From positions 4,612,501 to 4,676,500 of the forward strand of contig JAQPZY010001670.1 of assembly GCA_029931535.1 (NCBI GenBank): a stretch of 64,000 nt of DNA, read 5' to 3'. Every line of letters starts with the position of its first letter. Within the stretch, counting starts at the first letter, position 1. Below the pieces are notes generated by a model. The model was not told the origin of the DNA and ran no database searches. It saw only the letters and a list, made by a program, of their open reading frames with translations. The translations under genes and the position numbers were made by a program. Below, one piece after another: positions 47,490 through 59,599 of the stretch. This DNA comes from Margaritifera margaritifera (Eukaryota; Mollusca; Bivalvia; Unionida; Margaritiferidae).

Positions 47490-48245
47490 ATATCCTACAA
47501 TTTTGAGGTTGTTTCATCATTTTAAAGATGGTTGTAAATCCATGGAAGATGACTCATGTTCTGGAAGACTTGTATTTGATTGTTTAGTGGAAAGTAGCTT
47601 TTGTGAAGAGGGGTAATAGATTAAGATCTTCAATACACAGTGAAAATATTTCCATTATCACTAGGATTATTTTGTCAGCTGTTTTTAATATAGAGAAGAA
47701 TCATCTGAAGCTCAGAAAGGTTTGTGCAAGATGGGTCCCACATTTGTTGACGTCTGATCAAAAACCAGACTTGGACTGTCAAGAGAGTTGTATACTCATT
47801 ATTTTTCAATGCAAAAGGTACCTGTGTCTGATTCTGCTAGTGTCACTGGATATTTTTATGCCTTCAAAGTGTTGCCAAAAGTTATGGAACACTACCAAAC
47901 CACCTGTCTGCACACCAGTACCCAAGTTATCCATCTACTCCATAACAATGCACTGGCACATAAATCCACCATCGTGACTGAAGGAATACAGTATCTGAAC
48001 TCTGCCACATCCTCCATACAGCCCTGACTGATTAGCTCAAAGTGATTTTTGGTCGAATCCCATTGTCAAAGATTCGCAGAGGGGCAGATGATTTGAAAGT
48101 CGCCATGCAATAGGAAATGCAGTTTTCTAGTGCATGAACATACCAGAAAGTAAATACAAAATGGCATTTAATAAATTGATAATCAGAATGAGAAAGTGTG
48201 TAGAGGTTCATGGGGAGTATTTTGTGGGGATGCAATGATGTAATA
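47490..48245 (+). pseudogene. mariner transposase remnant, internally deleted
   Basis: Pieces in order over three frames: 'LFHHFKDGCKSMEDDSCSGR' (DNA-binding domain, HTH side), 'HLKLRKVCARWVPHLLTSDQ' (the 'K.CARWVP..L....K' block of mariner), 'VTGYFYAFKVLPKVMEHYQT', 'HLLHNNALAHKSTIV' (the 'HDNAPAH' catalytic block, first D read as N), then after stops 'DLKVAMQ' and 'WIIRMRKCVEVHGEYFVGM' (C-terminal 'KCIE..G.YF'). The 'GDETW' block with the first catalytic Asp is missing. About 755 bp against roughly 1040 bp for a full gene. No termini identified. Confidence 0.88.
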
Positions 48246-48249
48246 CTGA

Positions 48250-50150
48250 TCATTAATAAAGAACTTTGTTGTACAGCACAATAATATTTGGAACTTTTTA
48301 ATTACCGCTTGTAGTTAATGGGGGATATACTCTAACAGCCAAAATGGTCCACCTCAGAATCTCTTCAGTTTATGATATATCGAAGGTGTAACATAGGTAA
48401 CATAGGTAATTATGAAAATAAACCTTACAAATGGATAGTACCCATTTACATGAAATGTATGGGGTCAAAGGTCATTAGCCCAACACTCGGGTTTTCATAT
48501 ACATGTAATATGACAAAAGACTTGCATAAATCTCAAATTAAACTGCATGTTTTAATATGATTGTTTCCTTTAAGATGACATTTCTATGTATCTTTTTTTC
48601 TATGCTACTTAATGTCATCAGTGATGATTCAACTGACTTTTGACCTTTTTCCAGCAAACTATAATGGCAACTTGAAAGCTATGCCTTATTTTTATAATTA
48701 TTACATACATGTACATACATGTACATGTAACTGTAAATTTCTAAACTGCATTAATTCATTATTTTTTGGAGAATTAGTTATGTTTCATTACATACCAAAA
48801 CTCAATACATCAGTAATAGTGAAACATGGGGATGTGGTAGGGGTTGGTACGGGCGGTACTGAAAAACAATAATTACAACTAGCACTCTCTATGTATTACT
48901 ATGTGATAAGCCTTTAAGCTGATAATATAATCTTGGCATCCTACATCATGAGCATACAGAATATTTCAGTCCTTTTTGCCATGGTATTATGTGTCAGCTA
49001 TTCAAAATAACTGGTCGAAGTGTTTGATGAAATCATTGCTACTCACGCAAGAAAAACAGCAGGTGTAAACTGCTATTATTTCAGTGTTTGTACATGGTGT
49101 AACGACAAATTAATATATATCGGTACATACTGGTACTCTACCATATCATAATTTGCATCAGTACAAATGTATCGTATTGATATTTTCACCATAACTGTGT
49201 ATTACTTAATTAGACTGATTATGGGTGGAACTATCTTTGTATACACAAAATAATATCTGGTATTAAGAAATAACACTGTAACTTTAGTCATGGCTGGCAA
49301 TCAGTCACAGTCAAATAAATCTGGACCACATGGATCTGGACCATAATGGTAGGGATTGGTAGTAGAGTTCAGGGAACTGTATGTGTTAAGGAAATGTCAT
49401 TTCTGTAACACATAGAGCCCCATACCCTACACTCCAATCCAAAGTTTGGCCTCTCATTATGCTTGAAGCAAAGTTTATAAAAACTGTAGTGGACCAAAGT
49501 CACTAATGGAACATTTAATTATCTCAGCTGCAGTTTTTTTTTCTATGTGGCTCTAATTTTTTCAAAAACTTCAACCAAATGTTTCAATTGGCCAAGATTG
49601 AAAGCTAATGTAGACAATCCCAAATTGATCCAAATGCCCATGATTATGATGGTCTGATTATCAAATGTAACATATTCTTTATTAAAAACAATTTTTCAAA
49701 TGAATGTATATCTTCAACCAATTTAATTTCCAAAAGCTCTGAGGGTGAAGACAATTGAATTGGAGGTAGGGGCTGCAATTTTCTTTCAAGCCAAAATAAT
49801 TTTCTTTTATCCTTATTGAGGATAAACATTTTTTTCACGTGATAATAAAAGGAAAACAGGCTATTGAACATTTTATTTCCAGTAAAGGAGGGACTATTTT
49901 ATTCTTAAAAGGGAGGCAGACAGAGCTCTAAAGACTGAGTACAAGATACACTTTCCAGCATAAACCCCGGTATGAAGCCTTCATTGCTGTAGTATGGCAT
50001 GAGTTGTCTGTATATTACACATCATTCCTCAATTCTGTAGTTACATTAAGTACTGATTGTTAGCATTGAAACATTATACATGTTTTCAGCTGTAAACATT
50101 TTCTGATTCAACTGTTATAGTTCATCAGCAGTAGTATTGTCCATGGTCTT
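48250..50150. other. Unassigned AT-rich sequence
   Basis: I see no exon, tandem array or element end. The run 'tacatacatgtacatacatg' near 48703-48725 is a short simple repeat. Confidence 0.5.
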
Positions 50151-50159
50151 GTGACATAC

Positions 50160-50785
50160 ACCTTCTGATATAATGATTTTATTCCATATAACTCCAGTAT
50201 ATTGTAATGTAATGATTTTATTCCATATAACTACAGCATAGTGCAATGTAATGATTTTATTCCATATAACTACAGTATAGTGTAATGTAATGATTTTATT
50301 CCATATAACTACAGCATAGTGCAATGTAATGATTTTATTCCATATAACTACAGTATAGTGCAATGTAATGATTTTATTCCATATAACTACAGTATAGTGT
50401 AATGTAATGATTTTATTCCATATAACTACAGTATAGTGTAATGTAATGATTTTATTCCATATAACTACAGTATAGTGTAATGTAATGATTTTATTCCATA
50501 TAACTACAGTATAGTGTAATGTAATGATTTTATTCCATATAACTACAGTATAGTGTAATGTAATGATTTTATTCCATATAACTACAGTATAGTGTAATGT
50601 AATGATTTTATTCCATATAACTACAGCATAGTGCAATGTAATGATTTTATTCCATATAACTACAGTATAGTGCAATGTAATGATTTTATTCCATATAACT
50701 ACAGTATAGTGTAATGTAATGATTTTATTCCATATAACTACAGCATAGTGTAATGTAATGATTTTATTCCATATAACTACAGATT
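50160..50785. repeat. 39-bp array, 16 copies
   Basis: Sixteen units of 39 bp (tgtaatgattttattccata, taactacagtatagtgtaa). Units differ only at a few positions (agtata/agcata, tgtaat/gcaat). The minus strand is open through the array as a 13-residue repeat (VVIWNKIITLHYT), because 39 is divisible by three and the unit happens to lack stops in that frame. I do not regard it as a gene. Confidence 0.95.
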
Positions 50786-51200
50786 GCATAGGAAGTTATA
50801 GTCCTACAATGTTAAATGTCAAAACTTATAGTTATGATGTGGGTGGGGGGCTGGTTGTGTTAGGAGGGGGGATCAACCACCAACATAACTATCAGTGCCA
50901 ACATCTTACACTATATTTCTGAAATTGATGGGTTATGGATTCTAGCTCATGCACTATTGATGATCTAATTGAAAAACTGAAGAGCAACCCATGGTTATCA
51001 TTTAGACCTGCTAGGCTGTAGTGAAAAATGGAATCCAACTTCAGCCAGCATTGACCCCATACTGAGTGCCATATATGGTTAGACCTTACAAACCAAATTC
51101 CACACTGTTAATTCTCCATTAAGTGGAAACAGAACCATACACATCATCTGTACTAAAGGTCACTACAGATCTATGTCTACAGAGTATGACCCTGGTTTTA
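50786..51200. other. Unassigned sequence
   Basis: Nothing recognised. A G-rich patch 'gtgggtgggggg' near 50840. Confidence 0.5.
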
Positions 51201-51204
51201 CCCA

Positions 51205-51239
51205 GTAAATGTAAGGCAGCTGACCCAGGCTGTCCTGTA
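51205..51239 (-). mobile_element. tRNA-SINE family 1, third copy, left part
   Basis: 'ggcagctgacccaggctgtc' corresponds to 'ggcagcagacctgggctggc' of the 46.7-kb SINE. The copy is cut by MITE D at 51240 and continues at 51458. Confidence 0.7.
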
Positions 51240-51241
51240 TA

Positions 51242-51457
51242 CTGTAATACTCGTGAATAATCCTGCACTAACTGCAAACTACATAGACCCAGATCTGCCA
51301 TCGCATAATGCACCGGCAGATCTGGGTCTATGCAGTTTGTAAAGACTCAACAGTAGAACAAACAACATAGACCCTGATCTGCAGGCACATTATGCGACAG
51401 CAGACCAGGGTCTATGTTGTTTGCATTTGGACCCGGATTATATGCGAGTATGTACAG
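51242..51457 (-). mobile_element. Double-hairpin MITE, copy D (216 bp), inserted in a SINE
   Basis: Ends CTGTAATACTCGTGAATA and the inverse of CTGTACATACTCGCATATA. TA flanks at 51240-51241 and 51458-51459. Both hairpins are intact; the 'caaactacatagaccc' hairpin comes first, so the orientation is opposite to copy A. The sequences on the two sides join to a continuous tRNA-SINE. Confidence 0.93.
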
Positions 51458-51459
51458 TA

Positions 51460-51525
51460 GGTCTCGAACCCACAACCCTTGGATTACAAGTGAGTCCTAC
51501 GCTGTACCAACTGAGTATTTAACTA
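51460..51525 (-). mobile_element. tRNA-SINE family 1, third copy, right part
   Basis: The complement reads 'atactcagttggtacagcgt, aggactcacttgtaatccaa' and 'gggttgtgggttcgagac': an A box (CTCAGTTGGTACAGCG) and a B box (GGGTTCGAGAC). Directly continues the SINE left of MITE D. Confidence 0.8.
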
Positions 51526-51529
51526 CATG

Positions 51530-53010
51530 CACATGTCTGGAGAAGTTCTGTATGGTAATACACATGTCAATCAGAATCACCACAGGTAAGGGAAAGCTAG
51601 AAGAACAAACCTAAAAATAATTCACATACTGTTTCTCTGCCTGTCAGATTGAAAACCATAAGCTACTCAGTACAGATTTCTTCTCTGCCAGCAAGTGGAA
51701 ATTGCTGACAGCAGCACAATTCAGCTTCAAAATCTGCAGCTTAATGGTATTGCCCACTGATAGTACTCAGAATTACATTGCAGTACATATTATATCTTAA
51801 CAGGAGTTTGAAATACCTTGGTGTATCAAATACAAGCCCCATGCACTTTGTTTAGGCCCTGTGCATACAGAAATTTCTGGCAAGGCTGCATAATAACTAA
51901 CAGTTACTTGTGCACACACATTTTGACGGCAAATACACATATGCTACCAGGTGAAACAAGAAATACATTTTAACCTTTCGAACCAATGTATGTTCAGTCA
52001 TCAGAAGAATTACCTACTTCAACAATACACAGTATCCTATAGGTTTCAAATGCAATTTTTGAACAAATGGTAACATATATAAAGATAGCTAGATACAATG
52101 TAGGTTGATTGTTCAATTCATGACTGTATGGAGATGGGATATGGTTATACAGTAGGACTATTAAAAAAGAATGTGCAGTTTTGTAAATGATATTCAGGGG
52201 GCGATTGATGTAAGCAAATTTACAATAGTCAAAAATGAGAGTTCCATCGAACACCATTGCCTTTTTTTGTCTTCAGCAGAGAACTTGTCTTCTGGTCACT
52301 ATAAGTGAATTCCCCATTTCATGACAAGTGTTTATACACTTTTAGGGTTGGGCTACAAGCAGTTTCTAAGCTATGACCTAAATGTAAGTCTTCATGGGCT
52401 TGGATGACACTCAAGGACCAATGCTGGTTGCATAAATGATGTGGACTTTTAGGTGTATACATAATTATAGGGTGGAGATCTCAAAAGTTTCCAGTAAGAC
52501 CCAGAAACTGAGCTCCAAAGGGGGTATATGACAACAAGCAGACTAACTACCTCAAAAATATATAGTACCTAACTGACATGCATTTTCGGTAAAGTCACAC
52601 AAACAAGTCTTGGAGGATGATAATAAAAGTTAGTTGCTCTTTTTTTATGATTCGGGCCTTGGTTACACATTTTGTTCTAAAGGTCTGATGTGCTGACACA
52701 CCATCACCACATGATGTGAGGTACTAATGTAATGTCTAAAGTACAGACCCTCTGGCAATTGTTCAATGATAGTTTTTTTTTCACAAGTCTGAGAGATAAC
52801 CCTTCACACCTCATTTGTCTTGTGCTTTGTGGCTATAGAGTAATTGGGAAAACATAATGACCAAACAAATGCATGGGATAATTATGGGTGGGTACCTCAT
52901 GTAATTTGTCTGATGTGTGAAGTTAGCAAACAATCATTTGAAGTTTTGAGCTCATTTGTCAGACATGTCTGGCAAATACTGCAATCTTAGGATCTCTGAT
53001 ATATATATAT
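51530..53010. other. Unassigned sequence
   Basis: No exon, array or element recognised. Confidence 0.5.
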
Positions 53011-53345
53011 ATACAGCTCTTCCTCATTATAACGCGGTAGTCGGGGGCCATAACCGCCGACCACATTATTATGGTACCACGTTATATTGAAAACTGTGAT
53101 ATTTATGGAACTGCGATATATTGAAAATAGCAAAATATATCAAACAGCGGTATAGCGGGCACTATCAATTTTTTACATAATGGTGTTTTGGAAAGGAAAT
53201 TAAGATATAAGACTAAGTTTCAATTTGTTTTCTTTCAACCCATAATGTTATACACTGTTGTGATTTTGGTCATGAGGTCCATAGCAGTACAGCATTATAT
53301 CTGTGATTGCATTATAACGGGACACATTATTATGGGGATATATAT
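53011..53345. mobile_element. Degenerate pogo/Tc1-like MITE (tentative)
   Basis: 'acagctcttcctcattataa, cgcggtagtcgggggccata' and, at the other side, 'gcattataacgggacacatt, attatgggga' are of the 'CCTCGTTATAACGCGG' type common at MITE ends. Flanks are (ta)n, which hides any TA duplication. The ends are not clean inverted copies of each other. Confidence 0.45.
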
Positions 53346-53584
53346 ATAAAGACACACACTTTATGGTTCATAAGTGGGACAATGAACAATTTATATTTCC
53401 CAAGGAGTTACAGGGTTGTCAATATTTCCAAAACCAAAGGCTTGGTTCTGATGGGTATGTTCAGATATGGATCCAAAATTGATGATACAACATGCAAGCT
53501 ACATTTTTTGGCTTGGTCTTACAATTATCTTACAGTTTTATAACTGTTCATAATCTACAGTATAATAGCAGTTATACATAGATG

Positions 53585-53945
53585 TATAAAGACAGTATCA
53601 TTGGCATCAAGATCAGATACTGTGTACAGTTTTCCCATACATATTTCATCTACTGTACATAACATTCCAACTGACATGAAGATATATGAAAACAGCACCA
53701 ATGGCATCAAGATCTGGTATTATGTGAAATTTTCCCATCCACATTCCTCTACTGCACATAACATTTCCATCCCAGCCTACACAGAGATATTATGTAAAGT
53801 TTTGTCATCCACATTCCTCTTTTGGACATATATTTCCATTCCAGCCAACATGGAGATGTATGAAGACAATGGCATAAATATTGACATTCCTGTTCTGCAC
53901 ATACAATTCTATTCCCGCCAACGTGTAGATGTATGAAGACAGCAC
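53585..53945. repeat. ~80-bp array, left part (about 4 copies)
   Basis: Diverged units with 'atgaagacagtaccattggc', 'atcaagatc', 'cacattcctcttctg.acat' and 'atttccattccagcctacat, ggagatgta'. The array resumes at 55815 after a large insertion. Confidence 0.85.
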
Positions 53946-53950
53946 CATTG

Positions 53951-55814
53951 CAGGGCTCTAAATTACGTTAGTCCGCAAGCCCAAGGCTAGTAAATTTCCT
54001 GTCAGACTAGTAGTTTTTATAATTTTAATAGTCCGATGGCTAGTCAAGTTTCAGTTGTCACCAGTCAGTGTTTATTTATGCCATCATACGTAATTTTCTA
54101 AAATCTGAATGATCGGACGAAGTCCAAGTTCTCTTGAAGCTAATCGCATAAATCCCCAAAATTCATTGATCTCCTAGAGAGTTGGAACAAATGAGGATTT
54201 TACGAATCGTATTTCAAAACGAGGCTGTATAAATCGTTACCGGTCTTGTTATATTTATAAGGTAAATCTTTATGTTAAAGACTGTTAGTTCAAGTTTCCT
54301 CTGACCTTTCCTACCCAATTTTTGATATTTTGACATTTATGTTCAAGTGTAAGGTCAGAGCACAACACTTATTGAAAGGTTGGAATTCGCTGAAACCACG
54401 ACATGTCGACATAGGGTAACCGCTTACTACCGGGCCTAGCAAACTTAAACAACCTTACATTGAGCCCTACCTGCATTAAATCTATAGAAGAAGGATTTAT
54501 CTTATCAAAAATTGCAAGTATAACTTTTGTTATGTCTTTAATTCATTAATTGACAAGATTAAACTACTGGGTTGACAAAATACAACCTGGATCTATTCAT
54601 TTGCATTGCTAGTCAAATGGCTTCCCAACTATTGCAGCCTACATATCCATGACATCAGAGGTCCAATAGTCATGTGATACCAGCAAATACCCCCTTTCCA
54701 ATGTTGTTATACAAAAAAGTACAAAACTACTAAATGAAAGTCACACCAAGTTGTTTTTTTTATTGAAAAGACATAATTTTCAACATTTTTATTACGAAAA
54801 CAACCACCAAAAACCTGTTACTACTGCAGCAACCAGGAAAAAAGCCAGATTCATCACAGTGAGAGCACATGTCAGTGCAGTAGTCATGTGATACTAATCA
54901 AAACTGCATTGACATGCTCTCTTCCTGATTAATCTGTCAATGAATTAAAGACATGACAAATATTATACCGGTACTTGCAATTTCTAAGAAGATAAGCCAT
55001 CCTCCTATCGATTTCATGCAGGTAGGGCTCAATGTAAGGTTGTTTAAGTTTGCTAGGCCCGGTAGCAAGCAGTTACCCTATGCCAACACTATATGGTTTC
55101 GGCGAATACCAACTTTTTGATAGGCAATGAGCTCTGATCTCACACCCCAACATTAATGCCAGAATATCTAAAATGGGGCAGGAAAGGTCACATGAAACTC
55201 GTACTAAAAGACTATAAACTGGACTTATGAACTTGTCAAACTGCTAGCATAGTGCCATGGTCATCAAAATCCCTATTACAATTAACCATTTTGTCTTTAC
55301 AGGATTACATCATGGAGACACATATTTTGTTCAAAGTATCTGTTGTTAAAACCCACACAATGCATATACTGTATAATGAAATACATGTTTCACTGTTGCA
55401 CAACAGGTACTGCCTTAAAGTGTCTGTCTGTGGAGTTTCAATATGTAATGACCAGTCTGAATGGGGTCTCTGTTTTGTTCTCTTATAAAGTTTTTTGTTT
55501 TTCCGGATGATGAGGCTCTAAAAATGTTTACAGTGTCGTCTTTTTTACAGTTAATTTCTAGAGAATCTGTCTTTATTTTTCTTGTGAACTTGTAGTGAAT
55601 ATTTTCAAGTAACCTCTGTGGTTTTCTAAAGCAAGATTTGTACTTCTGAATTATGGATGATGGTGATATTTAAGAAATAAAAGTGCTGTTAATCTAGATA
55701 TGTGTCTGACATTGTTTTAAGGGCAGGACTAGTGAAGATTCAGCAGGACTAGTAAATTTCTCAATCTACTAGTCCTTCTGGCTACAAGGAAATTTGTATT
55801 AAAGTTTAGCCCTG
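53951..55814. mobile_element. Large foldback element (1864 bp) flanked by CATTG
   Basis: Begins CAGGGCTCTAAATTA and ends with the inverse of CAGGGCTAAACTTTAA. The subterminal 'actagtagattgagaaattt, actagtcctg' corresponds to 'ctagtaaatttcctgtcaga, ctagtag' on the other arm. Inner arms 54290-54560 and 54930-55190 are also inverted copies, including an exact stretch of about 46 bp ('accgggcctagcaaacttaa ... gccctacctgc' at about 54429-54474 against 55018-55065). The centre, about 54570-54920, has its own short hairpin. CATTG at 53946-53950 and 55815-55819 flanks it. The 'CAGGGCT' ends suggest hAT, but 5 bp is not the hAT duplication size. No coding motif found. Confidence 0.85.
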
Positions 55815-56125
55815 CATTGGCATCAAGATCCACATTCCTCTTCTGTACATACATTTCCATTCCAGCCTACATGTAGATGTATAAAGACAATACCACTGGC
55901 ATCAAGATCCACATCCCTCTAATTCTGTACATACATTTCCATTTCAGACTATATGTAGATGTATAAAGACAGTACCATTGGCATCAAGATCCACATCCCT
56001 CTTCTGTACATACATTTCCATTTCAGACTACATGTAGATGTATAAAGACAGTACCATTGGCATCAAGATCGACATCCATCTAATTCTGTCCATACATTTC
56101 CATTTCAGACTGCATGTAGATTTTC
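55815..56125. repeat. ~80-bp array, right part (about 4 copies)
   Basis: Units 'cattggcatcaagatccaca, tccctcttctgtacatacat, ttccatttcagactacatgt, agatgtataaagacagtac'. More uniform than the left part. Confidence 0.88.
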
Positions 56126-56564
56126 ATGGGATTCCATCATGGCTGCTATATATTAACGATTAAAACCGGATGCATTATGAGAAGGAAGCAATCACCAATT
56201 CTTGAAACTCAAAATAAAATTGAATAAAAAGTTAGATGGAACAATAATTATGATACTTTGGTGTACTAGCAGTTGTATGACCCTAAATATGTATAATTCT
56301 ACTTTTAATACCTGTGAAGTGTACAGTACCTATAATACAGATTACAAGGACTCAATTAGTTTTGCAGCTACAGGAGAATATCTGTAGTAACCTCTAACAG
56401 TACAGCAAAACCTGTTGCATTAGGGGTTGGTACATAGCTTCCTTACTGTAGCATCTGCTCTCAGTGACAGAAAATTTTACTTAAAAGCTAATCTGGGTAT
56501 ATACGCTACATGTATTTCATAAGTATTTTGTGCATAATATCAACCAAATCTGGCATATTCTTTA

Positions 56565-57290
56565 TACATGAATATTTGGATGGTAGAGGGCAATTCTTGA
56601 TAGTATAATTGGATGGTAGAGGCAGTTCCTGACAGTATACTCGGATAGTAGAGGGCAGTTCCTGACAGTATACTCAGATGGTAGAGGGCAGTTCCTGACA
56701 GTATACTTAGATGGTAGAGGGTAGTTCCTGATAGTTTACTTAGATGGTAGAGGCAGTTTCTGACAGTAATCTTAGATGGTAGAGGGCAGTTCCTAACAGG
56801 ATACTTAGATGGTAGAGGCAGTTCATGAAAGTATACTTTGATGACAGATGGCAGTTTCCGACAGTCTACTTGCATGGTAAAGAAAGTTCCTGACAATATA
56901 CTCGTATGATAGAAGACAGATCCCAATAGTATACTTGGATGCTGGAGGACAATTCCTGACAGTAAATTCAGATGGTACAGAACCATATCTGGCATATTCT
57001 TTATATCAGTATACTTGGATGGCAGAGGGCAGTTTTTAACAGTATGCACTTGGATGATGGAGGGCTGCAGTTCCAGACGGTAAACTCACAAGGCAGAGGA
57101 CCACATCTGGCATATTCTTTGTATCACTATACTTGGCTGGTAGAGGGCAGTTCCTGATGGATGGTAAAGGGCAGTTCCCAACAATACTTCTTATATCAGT
57201 AATACTCAGATGGTAGAGGTCAGTTCTCAACAGTATACTCAGATGGTTGATGACAGTTCTTAACAATCCTTCTCGGTATCAGTATACTCG
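56565..57290. repeat. Diverged ~35-40-bp array (left half of a two-period array)
   Basis: The blocks 'gatggtagagggcagttcct' and 'gacagtatactcag' repeat irregularly at 34-40 bp, with longer variants carrying 'catatctggcatattctttatatcagta'. Confidence 0.85.
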
Positions 57291-57975
57291 AATGGTAGAT
57301 GGCAGTTCCCTAAAGTATACTTGGATGGTAAAGGACAGTTCCTGACAGTACTTTTCGATATTAATATACTCAGATGGTAAAAGGCAGTTCCTGACAGTAC
57401 TTTTCGATATTAATATACTCAGATGGTAGAGGACAGTTCCTGACAGTACTTTTCGATATTAATATACTCAGATGGTAGAGGACAGTTCCTGACAGTACTT
57501 TTTGATATTAATATACTCAGATGGTAGAGGACAGTTCCTGACAGTACTTTTTGATATTAATATACTCAGATGGTAGAGGACAGTTCCTGACAGTACTTTT
57601 CGATATTAATATACTCAGATGGTAAAAGGCAGTTCCTGACAGTACTTTTTGATATTAATATACTCAGATGGTAGAGGACAGTTCCTGACAGTACTTTTTG
57701 ATATTAATATACTCAGATGGTAGAGGACAGTTCCTGACAGTACTTTTCGATATTAATATACTCAGATGGTAGAGGACAGTTCCTGACAGTACTTTTCGAT
57801 ATTAATATACTCAGATGGTAGAGGACAGTTCCTGACAGTACTTTTTGATATTAATATACTCAGATGGTAGAGGACAGTTCCTGACAGTACTTTTTGATAT
57901 TAATATACTCAGATGGTAAAAGGCAGTTCCTGACAGTACTTCTCTATACCAGTACATGTATACTCGGATGGTAGA
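57291..57975. repeat. 49-bp array, about 14 copies (right half)
   Basis: Units of 49 bp (gatggtagaggacagttcct, gacagtactttttgatatta, atatactca). They are almost identical, differing only as agagga/aaaagg and tttttg/tttcga, in an alternating pattern. The unit is the left-half unit plus a 'ttttgatattaat' extension, so the 49-bp form was derived and then amplified recently. Confidence 0.93.
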
Positions 57976-58049
57976 GGCCAGTTCCCAACAGCAATTCAAT
58001 GATATGCAATTTTGCCATGTCAGATTTTGAGTGGCTTAACTCAATGCCA

Positions 58050-58117
58050 TTTTTGTTGTTATTGTTATTATTAGTATTATTATTATTTATTATTATTATA
58101 TTATTATTATTATTATG
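58050..58117. repeat. (tta)n microsatellite with interruptions
   Basis: About 20 imperfect units. Confidence 0.9.
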
Positions 58118-58119
58118 CA

Positions 58120-59590
58120 ATTGCAAAAGACTCACTGATACTGCTGCATGAAACCAAACCAGGCCTTGAGACCACACATACAAAAAAAGTACATCAAACT
58201 TGATTTATTTTACATCAATTAGACAGTAAGTTTAACAACTTACATGTATATTACAGTATTTGATATGTTAGCTGCATTTTATGCTTAAATATAATTATAT
58301 GGGTAAATGTTCTGACGTTCAAGCTCATCATAATAAGCACATATTTGTTCAACAAAGTTTGAAAAAATGTTCTATCACTCGTATTTACATGATAGAAGTG
58401 TTAGCTCCCTTTATTATGTTGGCAGTTCTTCACTGAGGAGGTTCATTTTCTCTCTCAACATGGTCATGCTAATACAAGACAAAAAAGATCCAGCTTTGAG
58501 ACTGATTTAACCAACAAAGACAAGTGTTAACAAGACATTTGGCATGTATGGTGGAATGTTAAATTGTATCACTTGTTATTTTTTGCTAGTTTTAAGCAAA
58601 AAGGAAAGAGTCTGTGCTTATTAAGGCATGCATGGGTATCACCTCAAATACAGTAATTAAATACTCCCATGGCCCCAGTGTGGCCCTGGGAGGTCTTTGT
58701 GGAGGAGGTAACTGGAAAATCATGTACATTAGATGGACAACCACTGATCTTTACAGCTTCAAGCTTCCATAATTCAAACAAGGCCGCCCAATGAACTAAA
58801 CAAGTTGTTATCACCATGGGATCAAGGTTTTCACAAGAAACCATTCTTGCAGCTTGGAAAGTTTTGATAAAATAGTTCTGAAGATATTTTTCAAACAGGC
58901 TGCTATAAAATAAAAAAAATGAACTATTATTAATTACGTACTTCTGAGAGAAATATGCATACATAAATACATATGCACTGCTTATGTTTACTGACAGCTT
59001 TGCTTTTTTTTTTTTGACTCATCATACACTTTGCTGAAAGTCAGATAAAAACTTCACGTAGGTTTTTTTAAGAATCATAATCTTTTCTTTTTTTTTTTAA
59101 AAATTTGCCCAATGTTGCTCAGCATTTGTGGTGTAGAATTTCAATTAACCTGGCCCAGCTGGTGAAAAGTGAGTCACCTATTACATTCATATGCTGCTAT
59201 GAAATCTGATAGTTCTGAACCCACCCTGGTCCAAGGTATAACACCTGTTTTGTACACAGTCAACTACTGTATCACCTAGATTCAACAAGTATACCACACA
59301 GCACAGTGTCTTGCCTAAACAGACAGAAAAAAGTACAAAGATTCTAACAACATGTACATCTTAACCAGGTGTGATATAACAGCCAGTAACAAAGACATTT
59401 CAGTCTAAGAAATGTATCCATGTTTCACCTGGTTCTGCAAATCAGTCAAAAACTAGACACCAGTCTGGAAATGCTGTGAAATCCAATAGAGGTCTGGTCA
59501 TAGTTGTCTACTTACTGTGTCCTCTCTCTCCAAAAACTTTTCATCCAACAAGCTGACCTCTCAGTCCATTTTATTAATAATGTAAATTGA
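58120..59590. other. Unassigned sequence with one small open frame
   Basis: 58668-58793 on the plus strand encodes a short open frame starting MAPVWPWEVFVEEVTGK, 41 residues, in slightly more GC-rich context; the minus strand is open as well over 58644-58964. Neither resembles a family I know. The rest is unassigned. Confidence 0.35.
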
Positions 59591-59599
59591 CTTGAACAA

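Noticed and set aside
50115..50789. 224-residue open frame of 13-residue repeats on the minus strand
   Set aside because: It is fully explained by a 39-bp minisatellite whose period is a multiple of three. The start lies in the array edge, and there is no unique sequence of family type.
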